Shown here piece by piece: positions 11,036 to 22,117 of a stretch of 64,000 nt of DNA. The notes beneath the pieces are model-generated. The model saw only the letters and a list, made by a program, of their open reading frames with translations, made no database searches and had not been told where the DNA came from. Origin of the DNA: Euphorbia lathyris (lineage: Eukaryota > Streptophyta > Magnoliopsida > Malpighiales > Euphorbiaceae); the NCBI RefSeq assembly GCF_963576675.1, contig NC_088914.1:17897001-17961000 (forward strand), given 5' to 3'. The position numbers and the translations under genes were made by a program. Position 1 is the first letter of the stretch. The number at the start of each line of letters is the position of its first letter.

Positions 11036-13405
11036 CTAGTGGAATCGAAACTGGGGCAGTCCCGCCAAGTCATCAGACACAAGATGTGAGTAGAAGGAAG
11101 GCGAGGAATTCCATGAAATCAATGAAGAAGCAGATCGACCATGGTTAGCTAAGGAATCCGCCACCTTATTTCCTTCTCTAAAAATATGCGAAACAAAAAT
11201 TGTCATTTGGGACACAAGGGAAAGGCAAAGCATCCAATCTTGTCGAAAACGCCAAGGAACAGTCTTGGATCTTGATTTTAGCAAATTAACAACATAGCTT
11301 GAATCTGATTCAATCCAAAGCTTCTTCCAGCCTTTATCCCAAGCCATGCGAATGGACTGCATAACACCCTGTAATTCCGCCTCAAAAGGGAGACAAATGC
11401 TAAACGGCATCGCAAAAGCACCATGCGGAAAGCCTCTGCAGTTTCTGAAAATTCCACATGCCCCTGCTAAATTATTAGCCACAGATCCATCTGAATTTAC
11501 TTTGATCCAACCTGGCAGTGGAGAATGCCAAATAACTTCCACGCAGGAGGGTGCGGGAGGAGGGCGACCAAGTAAAGAGAGTTGCGACAAAACATGGTGA
11601 TCCTTAGCTGAATGAAACATAACTCCCTTGCTTCCAAATTGCACCTCACCAAGAGCGCTCCAAAGGTCCCGCAAAATGACAGCTATATTTGGTTCAATTG
11701 AATCAAAGATGGCCTGATTTCTGGCCTTCCAGATTAACCAAATTGTTTTTACAAATGCAGACGTCCAGATGTCTAAGAGTTGAGGACTGAATTTTTGTGA
11801 TTGAAAACACGCCAAAAGAGAGTTGAGACTGTCAAATACTCCAAGTCGCAGAACAAACAAAGAAAAATAGTGTTCCAGATCTGGGTCGTGAAGATACACC
11901 TCACAAAAAGATGGTCATGACTTTCTAAATTAAGACGACAGAGTTCACACCGTGAAATTAAAATCAAACCGCTTGCACTGATTAAATCATGAGTTGGGAG
12001 CTTGTTCAAAATTGCTCTCCAACAGATAAGAGAACGAGATGGTGGTAATAAGCTTTTCCAGATGAAGTTTTTTCAAGACACCTCAGGCTGAACCCCCCAA
12101 ATCAATTTGTAAAGACTTCTACCTGAAACAATTCTCTTTCGATCAGCCTTCCAGAAGCACACATCTTCGGAGTCAAACCCTCCCTTGATATCTGCAATAT
12201 CACCCCTAAAATCTTCCACCTCAGTCGGGAGATTCGATCAACCAGAACTTCCATAATAATTTAAAACTGAATCGCCACTAAGCTCAGTATCATCACAAAT
12301 ATTCAAACGTTCTGCAACCGTTGGGGAGATCCAATAACTAAACCAGAAATTGAGCTTTGAGTGTACGCCAATCCACCAATGGGTTTACAACATAAACTAA
12401 GGAGATTAACCCCCCATCTTACTTGGAAAACGTTTCTTCAAAATCCCCATTGGAAAATTATCTAAGGAGATTAAATCCCAACAAAATTTGCCGAGCATGG
12501 CATGTTCATATCTGCAAAGTCTTTTACACCCAAACCTCCTTCAGCAATGGGTTTACAACATAAATTCCAAGAGGGATGACAAGCTTCTTTTCATTCACCG
12601 AGCCCGACCAAAGGAAATTCAAAGTGCATCTTTTTAAAAAGTTCAGTAGGTCGGGAGGCCATTTATAAATTGAAAAAGAATGCAGAACTGAAATGAAAAT
12701 CACTGATTTAATCAGAGTTAACCGCCCAGCCATCGAGAGTAACTTCACTTTCCAGTTACTGAATTTTAAAATAATTCTGTCTGCAATTGGTTTCAACAGC
12801 CTATTTCTTGGGGTTCCTCGAAACAGAGGAACACCAATGTAAGAAAAAGGAAGCGACCCAAATTTAAAACCTGTAATCTCAGCTAACATGTGAGCGCGAG
12901 TAGGAGTAATTCTTTGGCCAAAAAAAGCTTCAGATTTAGTCCAATTTACCAATTGACCTGAAAGAGTGGCATAGAGTTTGAAAATATCAGCAATTAATTT
13001 CACATTCTGCACATAAGTTTTGCAAAACAGCAAGATATCATCAGCATAAAACAAATGAGATGGAAAATTAAAGTTTCTGACATAAGACATAGGCTGGAGA
13101 CGCCCCGTCTCCAAAGGATTTAATATTAAACAACTCAGAAAGTCCTCAGTCAAGCAAAAGAGGATTGGAGAAAGAGGATCTCCTTGCCGAAGCCCCCTGG
13201 AACAACGAAAATAACCTTTAGGGGCCCCATTAATCATAATGGAAATTCTAGACGAGATGAAAATATTAAGAATAAGGTCTCGAAATTCCACTGAGAAACC
13301 AAACGCCTCTAGAACTTCCAAAATGAAATTCCAATCCATAGTGTCAAATGCCTTTTTTATGTCAATTTTAATTGCCATATTTCCACCAAAACATTTTTTA
13401 TCCAT
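11036..13405 (-). pseudogene. Truncated LINE ORF2: reverse transcriptase to RNase H
   Basis: Reading starts in the reverse transcriptase with KIDIKKAFDTMDW, then GLRQGDPLSPILF, the catalytic YADD box at 13037-13048, and the thumb motif YIGVPLFRG. The frame breaks near 12524. A zinc-binding segment (CELCRL, HDHLFVRC) is seen at 11773-12009, and an RNase H (VNSDGSV, AELQGVMQSI, IESDSSYV, NKVADSLANHG) fills 11036-11899. The endonuclease and ORF1 are missing. It is non-functional. Confidence 0.88.
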
Positions 13406-13453
13406 GACATTTACCCGTCAGTTATACATAACATTTTTTATCCATGACATTTA
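13391..13453. repeat. 40-bp-period direct repeat at the LINE 5' junction
   Basis: A 23-base word starting ACATTTTTTATCC occurs at 13391-13413 and again at 13431-13453. The first copy lies in reverse-transcriptase coding sequence. The second abuts the 5' target duplication of the truncated LINE, so the repeat was probably made when the LINE inserted. Confidence 0.8.
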
Positions 13454-13494
13454 TCCATAGTTATTAACTTATTACATTAATTCATTGTTCATTG

Positions 13495-13753
13495 TGTTAG
13501 AGATAATGTTCCTATTATCTCTGTAAATAGATTCTTATCTAGTTAGAGTTTCAATTTGTCTATAACCCTAGCTAGGTAGAGTTCTAATACGATTATACTT
13601 GTGTATTGTATTCCTATACAAACTACTATTGACTCACTATAAATACAAGGCCTCTGAGCCATAATCACTAAGGTGATTCACACCATTAATTGTGTTATTA
13701 CTTATCTCTCTCTATCTCCATAATCCTCCATATATCAAACTATAAATTCAACA
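13495..13753 (+). repeat. 5' LTR of the copia element
   Basis: 259 bp, beginning TGTTAG and ending CA. A TATA box (TATAAATA) lies at 13638-13645. The last base of this LTR is also the A of the gag start codon. Confidence 0.93.
13638..13645 (+). promoter_or_regulatory. LTR TATA box
   Basis: TATAAATA in context CTCACTATAAATACAAGG, a standard plant TATA box, about 110 bases before the LTR end. The same box is at 19348-19355 in the 3' LTR. Confidence 0.65.
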
Positions 13754-13761
13754 TGGTATCC
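13754..13761 (+). other. Primer-binding site overlapping the gag start codon
   Basis: TGGTATC directly follows the LTR, as in elements primed by initiator tRNA-Met (usual site TGGTATCAGAGC). The match stops after about seven bases here. The related truncated copy at 33.2 kb reads TGGTATCAG. The first two bases, together with the last LTR base, form the ATG of gag. Confidence 0.7.
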
Positions 13762-14098
13762 GTAGTATCAACTTCCGCATCTTCCGAATCCTCTGATCAT
13801 CCTCAATCACCAACCTATTCTCAATACAAAACTGTCATCGCCGCCACTACCGCCGTAAATGCTGCTGCGTCCGCCGCCGCCGCCGCCGGTGTGGCTGCCG
13901 TAACCATCGCACCTACCGCCGCTACAACATCCGCGGCCGCTCAGAACACGGACGACGCCCTCGGAGGCTCGTTTGCATCTTCGGGATGGCGGTTCACCTC
14001 ACCCTTCGTCACCGGAGAATCCGACTTCCTAGCCGCAACCACTGCCAAACCCGCAGTGACAGTTCCACCGCAACAGCAGACGGTGGGCGATTACTTCC

Positions 14099-14530
14099 CT
14101 CAGGAAGTCTGTGCTGCACTCTAAGCGTACCTAGTGGCCAGCGCCCGCGCGCCCACTACGGCTCCCCCGATGACTGCGGCTCCTACTTCGTCTACGCAGA
14201 TTGCGCAAATCCCAACCGCGGCTGCCACTACGAACTCGCTGCCTCCGGAGGTACAAGCTGCGCTCCTCGCATATCAGGCGGCCAGCACCCGCGCGCCCAC
14301 CACCGTTCCTCCGATGACCGCAGCTGCTGCTCCATCTGCGCAGATCGCGCAAAATCCCACCATGGCAGCAGCTGTGGATTCGTTCTCTCCGGAGGTCCAA
14401 GCCGCACTCCTGGCGTTTCAAGTGGCCAGCGCCCGCGCGCCGTCTGTGCTCCCAACGACAACCGCGGCTCCTGTCCAACTCGCAAGCCATCTCCCTTCCG
14501 CGGCTCTTGTACAACTCGCGCAAGAACCTT
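14099..14530 (+). repeat. 144-bp tandem coding repeats in copia gag
   Basis: Three units start near 14099, 14243 and 14387, each 144 bp (48 codons). Each contains a PEV(Q/C)AAL segment, then RAPTT-PPMTAA, then QIAQ-PT. Two shorter, more diverged relatives of the helix motif (AAIAAYQAA and ALAAYQAAEAS) follow near 14600-14770. The region is much richer in G, C and CpG than its surroundings. Confidence 0.85.
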
Positions 14531-15790
14531 TAGCGACAGCAGCTCGTGATCAGCGGTTTGTGCAAACCGCGATGCTACCAGCACCGACAACGTCCGCCGC
14601 TGACGTTGCGGTGCTAGCCGCAATTGCGGCATATCAGGCGGCCGTTCCGCCTTCACGGAATCAACAACTTCCGGTTCAGCAGCCATCTATTCAATCGCAA
14701 CAATCCTCGACTCCTCCAACTCTATTTTCTCCATCAGTTCTTGCTGCCCTAGCAGCATATCAGGCAGCTGAAGCCAGTAACAAACATCAGGTTATTTCTG
14801 AATCTAATACTTCGCCGTTTTGTTATAATACTCAATTAACCCATGATCCCTCACCATCTTTCTTCTCAAATTCGTTTCACAATACTGTTGATGCACCGTC
14901 AAACAATGTTAGACACAATTTTATTTCCTCCTCCATCCCTCATACTATAAACAATCATGTCCATCCAGAACCTATCTCCACTCATGTTGAACAACCAAGA
15001 CAACAACCCACAAATATCAACATTAACATCAAATTAACCCCGCACAACTACAAAGCATGGAGAAAGTCCATGGAATCTACCCTTCAAACCTATCATCTTC
15101 TTTCCCACATTCTTAGTTCAACACCACCTCCACCCAAATTTATTCCTAGAACAGCTTTTGTGACATCAGCTGCGGATTTAATCATAAATCCATCTTTTAT
15201 TCAATGGGATGATGTAGAAAATGTGGTTAGGACTTTGCTCCTAAATTCCATCACCGAAGAGGTGTTTTCTGAGATTGCATATCTCAAATACTCACATGAT
15301 ATTTGGCTAGCTTTAGAGGATGCCTACGGGCTTATTATAGGCAGCAAGCAGTTTCAGATGGGAGTCGAACTGCATGAGCTTGAGCAAGGGGGAATGTCAG
15401 TCACTGCGTATATGCAAAAAGTGAAGTCCATCCTTGATGATCTGGCTGCCTCAGGGAATCCTTACCCTCGACATCTACTACCGTCAGTTCTTTACAAGGG
15501 TTTAGGAGAAGAGTATCGCTCCACTGTCCGGATTCTTGTAACTTAGCACGGTACAAACATCAATTATCAAGAGATTTTGCACAGTTTGAAAACAGCCGAG
15601 GGCATGATTCAATCAACCAGAAAGACAACTCTGCTTCAAACCGATGGTGTATCAGCACATCGGGAGGCCAATGTGTCCACCATGGAAACAAATCAAGCAA
15701 AGAAGCAGAATCCAAAGAAGAGAAAAAGTGGCAAGTGCTACAATTGTGGTGATCCAAGTCACTGGGCTGATAAGTGCAAAAGACCAAAGA

Positions 15791-18700
15791 ATAATTCAAG
15801 AGCACACTACAATCCTGGACCACAAGCACACATAGCATGGCAACAACCACCAAATCCATTCATGGGTCCTAATCAGCCGTGGTATCCAGACACAGGAGCA
15901 ACTAATCACATGACGGCAAATCCGACTCAACTTCATCAAATGCAGCCATATCCAGGATATGATACAGTTCAGTTTGGCAATGGTCAAGGTTTGCAAATTT
16001 CTCACTTTGGAAATTCAAATATCAATAATTTGAAAATTAATGATGCCCTACTTGTTCCTAAGCTTACCAAATCTTTACTATCTGTTCAAAAATTTACCTG
16101 TGACAACTCATGTTTCTTTGAATTTTGGCCTAACCATTTTCTTGTGAAGGACCAAACAACTGGGGAAATCCTGTTACGGGGCCCGAGTAAAGATGGGCTT
16201 TATGTGCTTACACCCACCCTAAAAGAGGCGCTAGTTGGAGAGAAGGTGTCTTTTGAAAGGTGGCATGCACGGCTTGGACATTGTCAGAATCAGACAGTCA
16301 GCTCAGTTCTCAAAGGAAACAATCTATCCTCTTCAAAATCAGTTAGCAATTATTCTTTTTGTCCATTGGGCAAGCTTGCTAGAAGCCCTTTACCCTCTAT
16401 TAGTCGCTCTAGCACATTTATTTTTGAGAACTTACATCTGGATGTTTGGGGGCCAGCTCTAGTTGTTTCTTGTCTTGGTCACAGTTATTTTTTAATAATC
16501 ATTGATGAATTCACTAGATTTGGATGGGTTTTCTGTTTAAAGAATAAAAGTGATGTTTTTTCAATCTTCTGTGATTTTTATGCCATGATCTCTAATCAGT
16601 ATAGTGCAAGGGTTAAGAATATTTACTCAGATCTTAGGGGAGAGTTCCAAAAACTATAACCTTTTTTCAAACGACATGGCATTATACACAAAATTGCATG
16701 CCCTCACACTCATGCACAAAATGGTATATCTGAGAGAAAAATTAGACATGTCGTTGACACCTGCCTTACTTTGTTAGCCAATGCAGCTTTACCTCTCAAA
16801 TTCTGGAACTATGCCATGATACACAACATTAGGCTAATCAACTACTTACCCACCAAAATACTGAACAACAATTCACCCTATTTCTTGTTCTACAAGAAAC
16901 AGCCTGCCTATAAGGCATTACGCATCTTTGGCAGTGGTATCTATCCTCTTCTTCGTCCATACAACCAACACAAATTTGATTTTCGTTCCAAGCTATGTGT
17001 CTACCTTGGTCCATCAGAAAATCACTCTGGGGATATTTGTCTTGAGTATGCCACCGGACGCATATACATCTGCAAATTTGTGCAGCACAATGAAGAAGTA
17101 TTTCCTGCATCTGCAGTCACTCCATCATCACCTTCATCTAGCAACTCGGGGGTAAGCACATCGTGTCAACTACCATCTTTACTCGGCCCGTATCCAGGTA
17201 ATTTCTCTAATCCCAATCCTATATTGTCTACTTCTAACTTAGTTCCATGCTCCCAACCCAACACACCTGTCCACTCTGGACCCCATCCTGGTACCCCAAT
17301 TACCCCCTGACTCTGAAGCCACAAACACTGCTCCACTAGCTCCACATCAATTTTTGTCACCAGTGGTCACTGCTGCATCAACACCTGTTGCTCAGAATGA
17401 TCCTAGCACACCAGTTGATGCTGTGAACATCACCACACCGGAAGTACAGAATGCAGTACCTCATGAAGAGAACATCTTGCCACAAACAGAGTCTCCTCCT
17501 CCTGAAAATGCACCACCTGCTCCTGTTCCAACTGCAAGGCCTAGACCTTGCAATGCACCGCTAATTAGTCCACGTCAACATTATATGCAGCTTCGACAGT
17601 CGTCTTTTCACTCAAGAGGACAGTTTGAGGGACTTTTAGCTACACATCCAAATGGCACAGTGGATCCCACATGCTTCAGTAAAGCCAACAAACAACCTGA
17701 ATGGCGTACATCAATGTCTGCAGAGATTCAAGCTCTTCTGGACAATGGCACATGGCAACTTGTACCGAGACCACATGATCAGCATGTCATCACCTCCAGG
17801 TGGCTCTTTCGTACAAAGAAGAAGTCTGATGGAACCATAGATCGTCACAAAGCCCGGTTGGTAGCAAGGGGATTCACTCAAAAAGCTGGGATTGACTACA
17901 AAGAAACATTCAGTCCAGTAATCAAAGCTACAACCATTAGGTCTGTCTTTGCCATTGCAGCAGTAAACAACTGCTTCATCAATCAACTGGATGTCTCTAA
18001 TGCATTTCTTCATGGAAACTTATCAGAGACAATATATATGGAACAACCGCAGGGTTTTCGGGATAGTGACCGGCCAGATCATGTCTGTCTTCTCAAAAAG
18101 AGTCTTTATGGATTAAAGCAAGCACCACGAGAATGGTTCACACGCCTTCGAACATTCCTCCTCTCCCTTGGGTACAAAATGTCACAGGCTGATAACTCTC
18201 TGTTCATCAGACGCACCGAAACTGAAAAGACTTACATTTTGTGCTATGTTGATGATATACTCATAACAGGCAACCACCCTGCACACATCACCAACACCAT
18301 TACAGCCATTGAACATGAGTTTCCCATTCACAACCTTGGCAAGGCAGAATACTTTCTCGGCATTGAGATCAAATATGAGAAAGATGGCATTCACATGTGT
18401 CAGGCCAAGTATGTGGCTGACATCCTAGACAGAGTAAAGATGATTGACTCCAAGCCCACACTAACGCCCATGGCCATCACGCCAACACTTTCAAAGGAGC
18501 TAGGCACCAGCTTAACCTCTGGAGATGAATATCGAAGCATTGTGGGAGCACTTCAATATCTAACATTCACTCGTCCTGACATTGCATTTGCAGTTAACAA
18601 ATTATGTCAGTTTCTACACTGTCCGACTGATGAGCACTGGAAAGGAGTTAAGAGGGTCTTACGCTATATTCAGGGTACATCAGACTTTGGCATAGTCATG

Positions 18701-19210
18701 TCTGTCCAACCAATACAGCACATTCATTGTTACTCAGATAGTGATTGGGGTGGGTGCCCTGATGACCGACGATCCACGGGTGCCTTCTGTGTCTACCTTG
18801 GATCCAGCATTGTATCATGGCAGACCCGCAAGACACCCATAATAGCCAGATCCTCAACAAAAAGTGAATACAAGGCAGTGGCAAATGCCACAGCAGAACT
18901 TCTATGGCTCAAATCTCTTCTCTCGGATCTTGGATTTCCCTTACCCACCCCGGTTCAGCTATGGTCTGACAATGTTGGAGCAATTTATCTCACCTCCAAT
19001 CCAGTCTTTCATGCCCGAACGAAGCACATTGAGCTAGATTATCATTTTGTTCATGAACAAGTTCACAAAGGTTTTCTCAGTGTCAGATTCATTCCCACCG
19101 ATGATCAGGTTGCAGACATACTCACCAAGCCGCTAGCTCCGGCTCGCTTCACGATGTTACGCTCCCGCCTCTTTGTTCGTGCCCGCCATCGGCTTGAGGG
19201 GGGGTGTTAG
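15791..19210 (+). pseudogene. Copia pol: protease, integrase, reverse transcriptase, RNase H
   Basis: The protease motif WYPDTGATNHM is at about 15880. The pre-integrase histidine pair (RWHARLGH) is at about 16258, and the integrase core runs to about 17000. The reverse transcriptase has DVSNAFLHG, SLYGLKQAPREW and the catalytic YVDD at about 18245. RNase H has SDSDWGGCPDDRRSTG and HARTKHIELDYH. A TAA at 16657-16659 cuts the integrase, and a one-base indel in the C-run at 17303-17307 shifts frame. From 17354 to 19210 the frame is fully open. The stop codon (TAG, 19208-19210) lies inside the 3' LTR. Confidence 0.9.
19196..19204 (+). other. Polypurine tract of the copia element
   Basis: GAGGGGGGG immediately before the 3' LTR is the expected primer for second-strand DNA synthesis. 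It is also translated, as the end of the pol frame (LEGGC-stop). Confidence 0.85.
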
Positions 19211-19463
19211 AGATAATGTTCCTATTATCTCTGTAAATAGATTCTTATCTAGTTAGAGTTTCAATTTGTCTATAACCCTAGCTAGGTAGAGTTCTAATAC
19301 GATTATACTTGTGTATTGTATTCCTATACAAACTACTATTGGCTCACTATAAATACAAGGCCTCTTAGCCATAATCACTAAGGTGATTTAAACCATTAAT
19401 TGTGTTATTACTTATCTCTCTCTATCTCCATAATCCTCCATATATCAAACTATACATTCAACA
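19205..19463 (+). repeat. 3' LTR of the copia element
   Basis: 259 bp and the same length as the 5' LTR, with 5 substitutions counted by eye (near 19342, 19367, 19389-19391 and 19455). Its first six bases, TGTTAG, supply the last Cys codon and the stop codon of pol. Confidence 0.93.
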
Positions 19464-20215
19464 CATTGGTCATTGCTCTTCTAGATTTGTATTATATTAA
19501 GTAATTAAGATATAGATGTGAAGATTTTTATTTTTATTTTTTGGTGTAAAAAATGTTAGTCATTATTAACATTTTGTGAGAACAAGTCCTTAGAAGCTTG
19601 ATTGATGGGTCCTTTGTCCTCCCTCAATAATATTGGTCCAAATTGACCAAAACCCAGATTTAAGTTTGGTGAATTCTGAAGCCAGTTGACCATATAATTA
19701 TCTATAGGATCCATAAAACCCCACAAACAACCAAACATTAGCTTTTTAGGATTATGCCTCCAAACAAACCTCGAAAGACATATGAGAATATATATGTCAT
19801 TCATTTTTGGGTCTTTTACATAAAAGACATGAATAGTAATAATATTTATATTTATAGTTTACTCATTAATGGTAATTTAATTCATAATATATAAAAAATA
19901 TTAAAACTATTTCAAAAATATCAGCAGTTAAAGAAAATATGAATTTCGAAATTCCTAGCTTTTAGGGATGATTTACTTGTAGAAATGGTGGTTTATTTAA
20001 TTTGATAAAATTCAAATTATTACCTGACATTGTTGTAAATACTTTTTCAAACCTGAATTTCTGTGTAAATTTCCCTTCATTTTAATGGGTTCTTCTTATC
20101 TTCTTATATATGCATGATCTATATCCATCCAACATTTGTTTCGTGCAACAAAAATATTTTTAACACACAAGTAATTCAAACATCCAAAATATAATATATG
20201 ATTGGTTTAATTTAG
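19464..20215. other. AT-rich intergenic DNA, nothing recognised
   Basis: Begins with the CATTG target duplication of the copia element. Short open frames here resemble no family I know and have no supporting context. Confidence 0.55.
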
Positions 20216-20419
20216 AGGGTGTTTGGTTACCTACAGTTCACTTTCTGCTTGTCTTTTCACTTAAAAGGCAGAGTTTGAAGTTTTTTGTTAGACGCCTCCT
20301 GTTTGCCTTTTTACAACTGAAAAATAGTTTTTTTACAAAAGCATGAAATCACTGCTTTTTTGGAAAAAACAGTCTTTTCCAAAAGCAAACAACAAACATC
20401 AAGTAGTCAAACGGACCCT
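20216..20419. mobile_element. hAT-like MITE
   Basis: About 204 bp with imperfect terminal inverted repeats, AGGGTGTTTGGTTAC on the left and the reverse complement of AGGGTCCGTTTGACTAC on the right. GGGTGTTTGG ends are common in plant hAT-type MITEs. The 8-bp flanks (TAATTTAG and TAAGTTTA) match only partly, so the target duplication is not firm. No coding capacity. Confidence 0.6.
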
Positions 20420-20601
20420 TAAGTTTACTAGACATATTTACCATTTTTAAAGGAGAACGTTTTAGAAAACTTTTGACTTTTTTTTTATAATGTTATCTTG
20501 GTATATCATTTTTTTTTATGCATGTCACTTTCAGTGGTTTATCTTTTTTAGTGTAGCGTTTACTTAATTTTTCTAGAATGAACCTTAGTTTCCCTAATCA
20601 T

Positions 20602-20760
20602 GAGTGAGACCTAGCGAAAACATCTCGAGTGAATCCAGGGAAAACATCTTAAGGGAAAGTATGAGAATTAGGGGAATTATTTTGAGGGAAACCAAGGGAA
20701 CCATTTTGAGTGAGACTTTAGGGGATATATCTTGAGGGAAACCGGGGAAGATCTAAAGTA
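20602..20760. repeat. Degenerate minisatellite, unit about 25 bp
   Basis: Purine-rich units beginning GAGTGAGAC, GAGTGAATC, AAGGGAAAG, GAGGGAAAC, GAGTGAGAC and GAGGGAAAC start near 20602, 20627, 20652, 20684, 20708 and 20734. Each is followed by an AGGGRAA-type block and a CATYTT-type block. It is a decayed tandem array with no known role. Confidence 0.65.
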
Positions 20761-21515
20761 AACTTCGTAAGAAATCATTTTGGGAGGCCATTTAATGTTG
20801 TACACATTTTGTGAGCCAATCGAGAAGCATGAAAGTAAAAAATGTAAAAGTCATGAAACTTAATAAAAAAAATAACTTTATAGAATACTTTACTTTGATC
20901 TCTAAGAAGATTTAATTAGAAGGTCAAAAGAAGTAATTAGAAGCCCCAAAGTTCCATCAAATAATTTGAGATTAGAGATAAGGAATTATTTATTATTCTA
21001 AAACATTTTTTTTTCTTCCATCAAACAAGGAACCAACCTATATATATAATAAAGTAAAAGTAAAAATATGAAAGGGAGAACTTATATCCAAAGGATTTAA
21101 TATTTATTTTTCTTTAGAATAATAATATGCATCAAAGCATCTCTCTCTATATTATGTAGCTTTTTTTATATATATTATAGAATATTATATAGCTTTTGAA
21201 CAGTAGTTAAAAGTTGGAATAATAATAAAGGGAATTCCACTTGAACCTACATCAAAAGAAGAGAATATAATCATTATAGTAGCTAGGAATTAGATTAATG
21301 TACGTATGGACCTTAAAATTATGAATTTACAATCACTTGACATAACTTAATTACTAGATTTGTCAATTTTCTACATTATTCCCTTTCTCTTTTATATTTT
21401 TCCTTCTTATAAGAGGAAAGATATTAGCATGTTTCACTAAAAATGTACTCAACTATAGAAAATAACATGGGAAAAATGCAAATATTGTAAATTTCTAGAA
21501 ATTTTTGTTATGATT
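20761..21515. other. AT-rich intergenic DNA, nothing recognised
   Basis: No gene, repeat array or element end was identified before the AGTAA target duplication of the gypsy element. Confidence 0.55.
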
Positions 21516-21520
21516 AGTAA

Positions 21521-22001
21521 TGATAACAAGGGAGAAACTTCTGATCGGAGCTCGTCCCTGTGGGGGGCGTCGTTGGGTTCGACGGGGGAAACTCCGATGC
21601 CAAAGTCAGTAGAGAATATGAAGGATAAACCGTATTGACAAAGCTTAGAGAATATAGAAAAGTCTGAGTACCTTGATAGCCTAGAATGGTAGGCTATATA
21701 TAGTTGAGAAGTTCGTAACCTCTAGGTAGCTAGAAAGTCCCCATTAATGCTCACTTAATGGCGGTTACAAGTTACTCTTAACCTGGCGGGTAAGACAGTT
21801 AATGATCCATTTAATGATCCTTTATGACCGAGCCGGCGGCCAGCCGTTACCAAGGTGAATGGAGAGATTCGCCTTAGAGATCCGCCAACGGATCTCTTAG
21901 AGCTAGTCCAGGGAGATCCGCCAGCTGACTTCCTTTGCTACGTGGCATACTTAAAGGCAGATATCTCTTTTGGTCCTCATGATAATATCTCGATGTTATC
22001 A
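21521..22001 (-). repeat. 3' LTR of the Tat-lineage element (left copy)
   Basis: 481 bp, with perfect 7-bp inverted ends TGATAAC/GTTATCA. It contains a palindromic TATA-like CTATATATAG at 21694-21703 and a hairpin, AGAGATCCG-CCAA-CGGATCTCT, at about 21877-21898. Confidence 0.94.
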
Positions 22002-22017
22002 GAAGCCCCCCCTAAAA
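22002..22017 (-). other. Polypurine tract of the Tat-lineage element
   Basis: On the minus strand this reads TTTTAGGGGGGGCTTC, directly before the 3' LTR. It is the expected plus-strand DNA primer and confirms the orientation. Confidence 0.8.
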
Positions 22018-22111
22018 TGCCTTTAAAGTCCTTTAGGGCTTTTAGACTTCCGCGCGCCGTCATATGCTCCATCATTAATGTGCGCTCTGTTCAACGCCAT
22101 TTGATGGTTGA

Positions 22112-22117
22112 CACGTG
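22112..22117 (+). promoter_or_regulatory. G-box upstream of the antisense ORF
   Basis: A palindromic CACGTG in context TTGACACGTGTGG lies about 170 bases before the first ATG of the antisense ORF and outside the LTR. Such sites bind bZIP/bHLH factors in plants. Use in driving antisense transcription is an inference. Confidence 0.4.

Larger units (their letters stand above)
10876..13456 (-). mobile_element. 5'-truncated LINE with RNase H
   Basis: Second non-LTR element on the minus strand, flanked by the 14-base duplication ATAGTTATTAACTT at 10862-10875 and 13457-13470. The T-run at about 10874-10881 is its poly(A) tail. It keeps only the C-terminal two thirds of ORF2, starting within the reverse transcriptase, so it was truncated at the 5' end during insertion, as is common for LINEs. 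It is clearly different in sequence from the first LINE. Confidence 0.9.
13753..15790 (+). pseudogene. Copia gag with long alanine-rich N-terminal repeat extension
   Basis: The ATG is at 13753, giving MVSVVSTSASSESSD. Roughly the first 420 residues are Ala/Pro/Thr/Gln-rich and include 48-residue tandem units built around PEVQAALLAYQAA. A conventional copia Gag core then follows from about 15010 (LTPHNYKAWRKSMESTLQ), with a CCHC zinc knuckle CYNCGDPSHWADKC at 15736-15777. A TAA at 14122-14124 lies in the first repeat unit. A TAG at 15544-15546 replaces what looks like CAG (Gln). Gag packages the element RNA. The N-terminal extension is not part of the usual copia Gag, and its function is unknown. 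Confidence 0.85.
13495..19463 (+). mobile_element. Ty1/copia LTR retrotransposon, young but coding-defective
   Basis: Two 259-bp LTRs (TGTTAG...TTCAACA) differ at 5 positions by eye, and the element is flanked by the 5-bp duplication CATTG (13490-13494 and 19464-19468). Between them lie gag, protease, integrase, reverse transcriptase and RNase H in copia order, on the plus strand. In-frame stops at 14122, 15544 and 16657 and a one-base shift in a C-run near 17303-17307 break the polyprotein. It sits immediately beside the truncated LINE's target duplication. Gag has an unusually long repeat-rich N-terminal extension. Confidence 0.95.

Noticed and set aside
13986..14549. 187-codon open frame overlapping the copia gag repeats
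   Set aside because: It lies in a second frame of GC-rich repeat DNA, where stops are rare on any strand. Gag is the real frame, shown by the domain that follows it.
19556..19804. 82-codon minus-strand open frame
   Set aside because: No recognisable domain, AT-rich context, no neighbouring exons.
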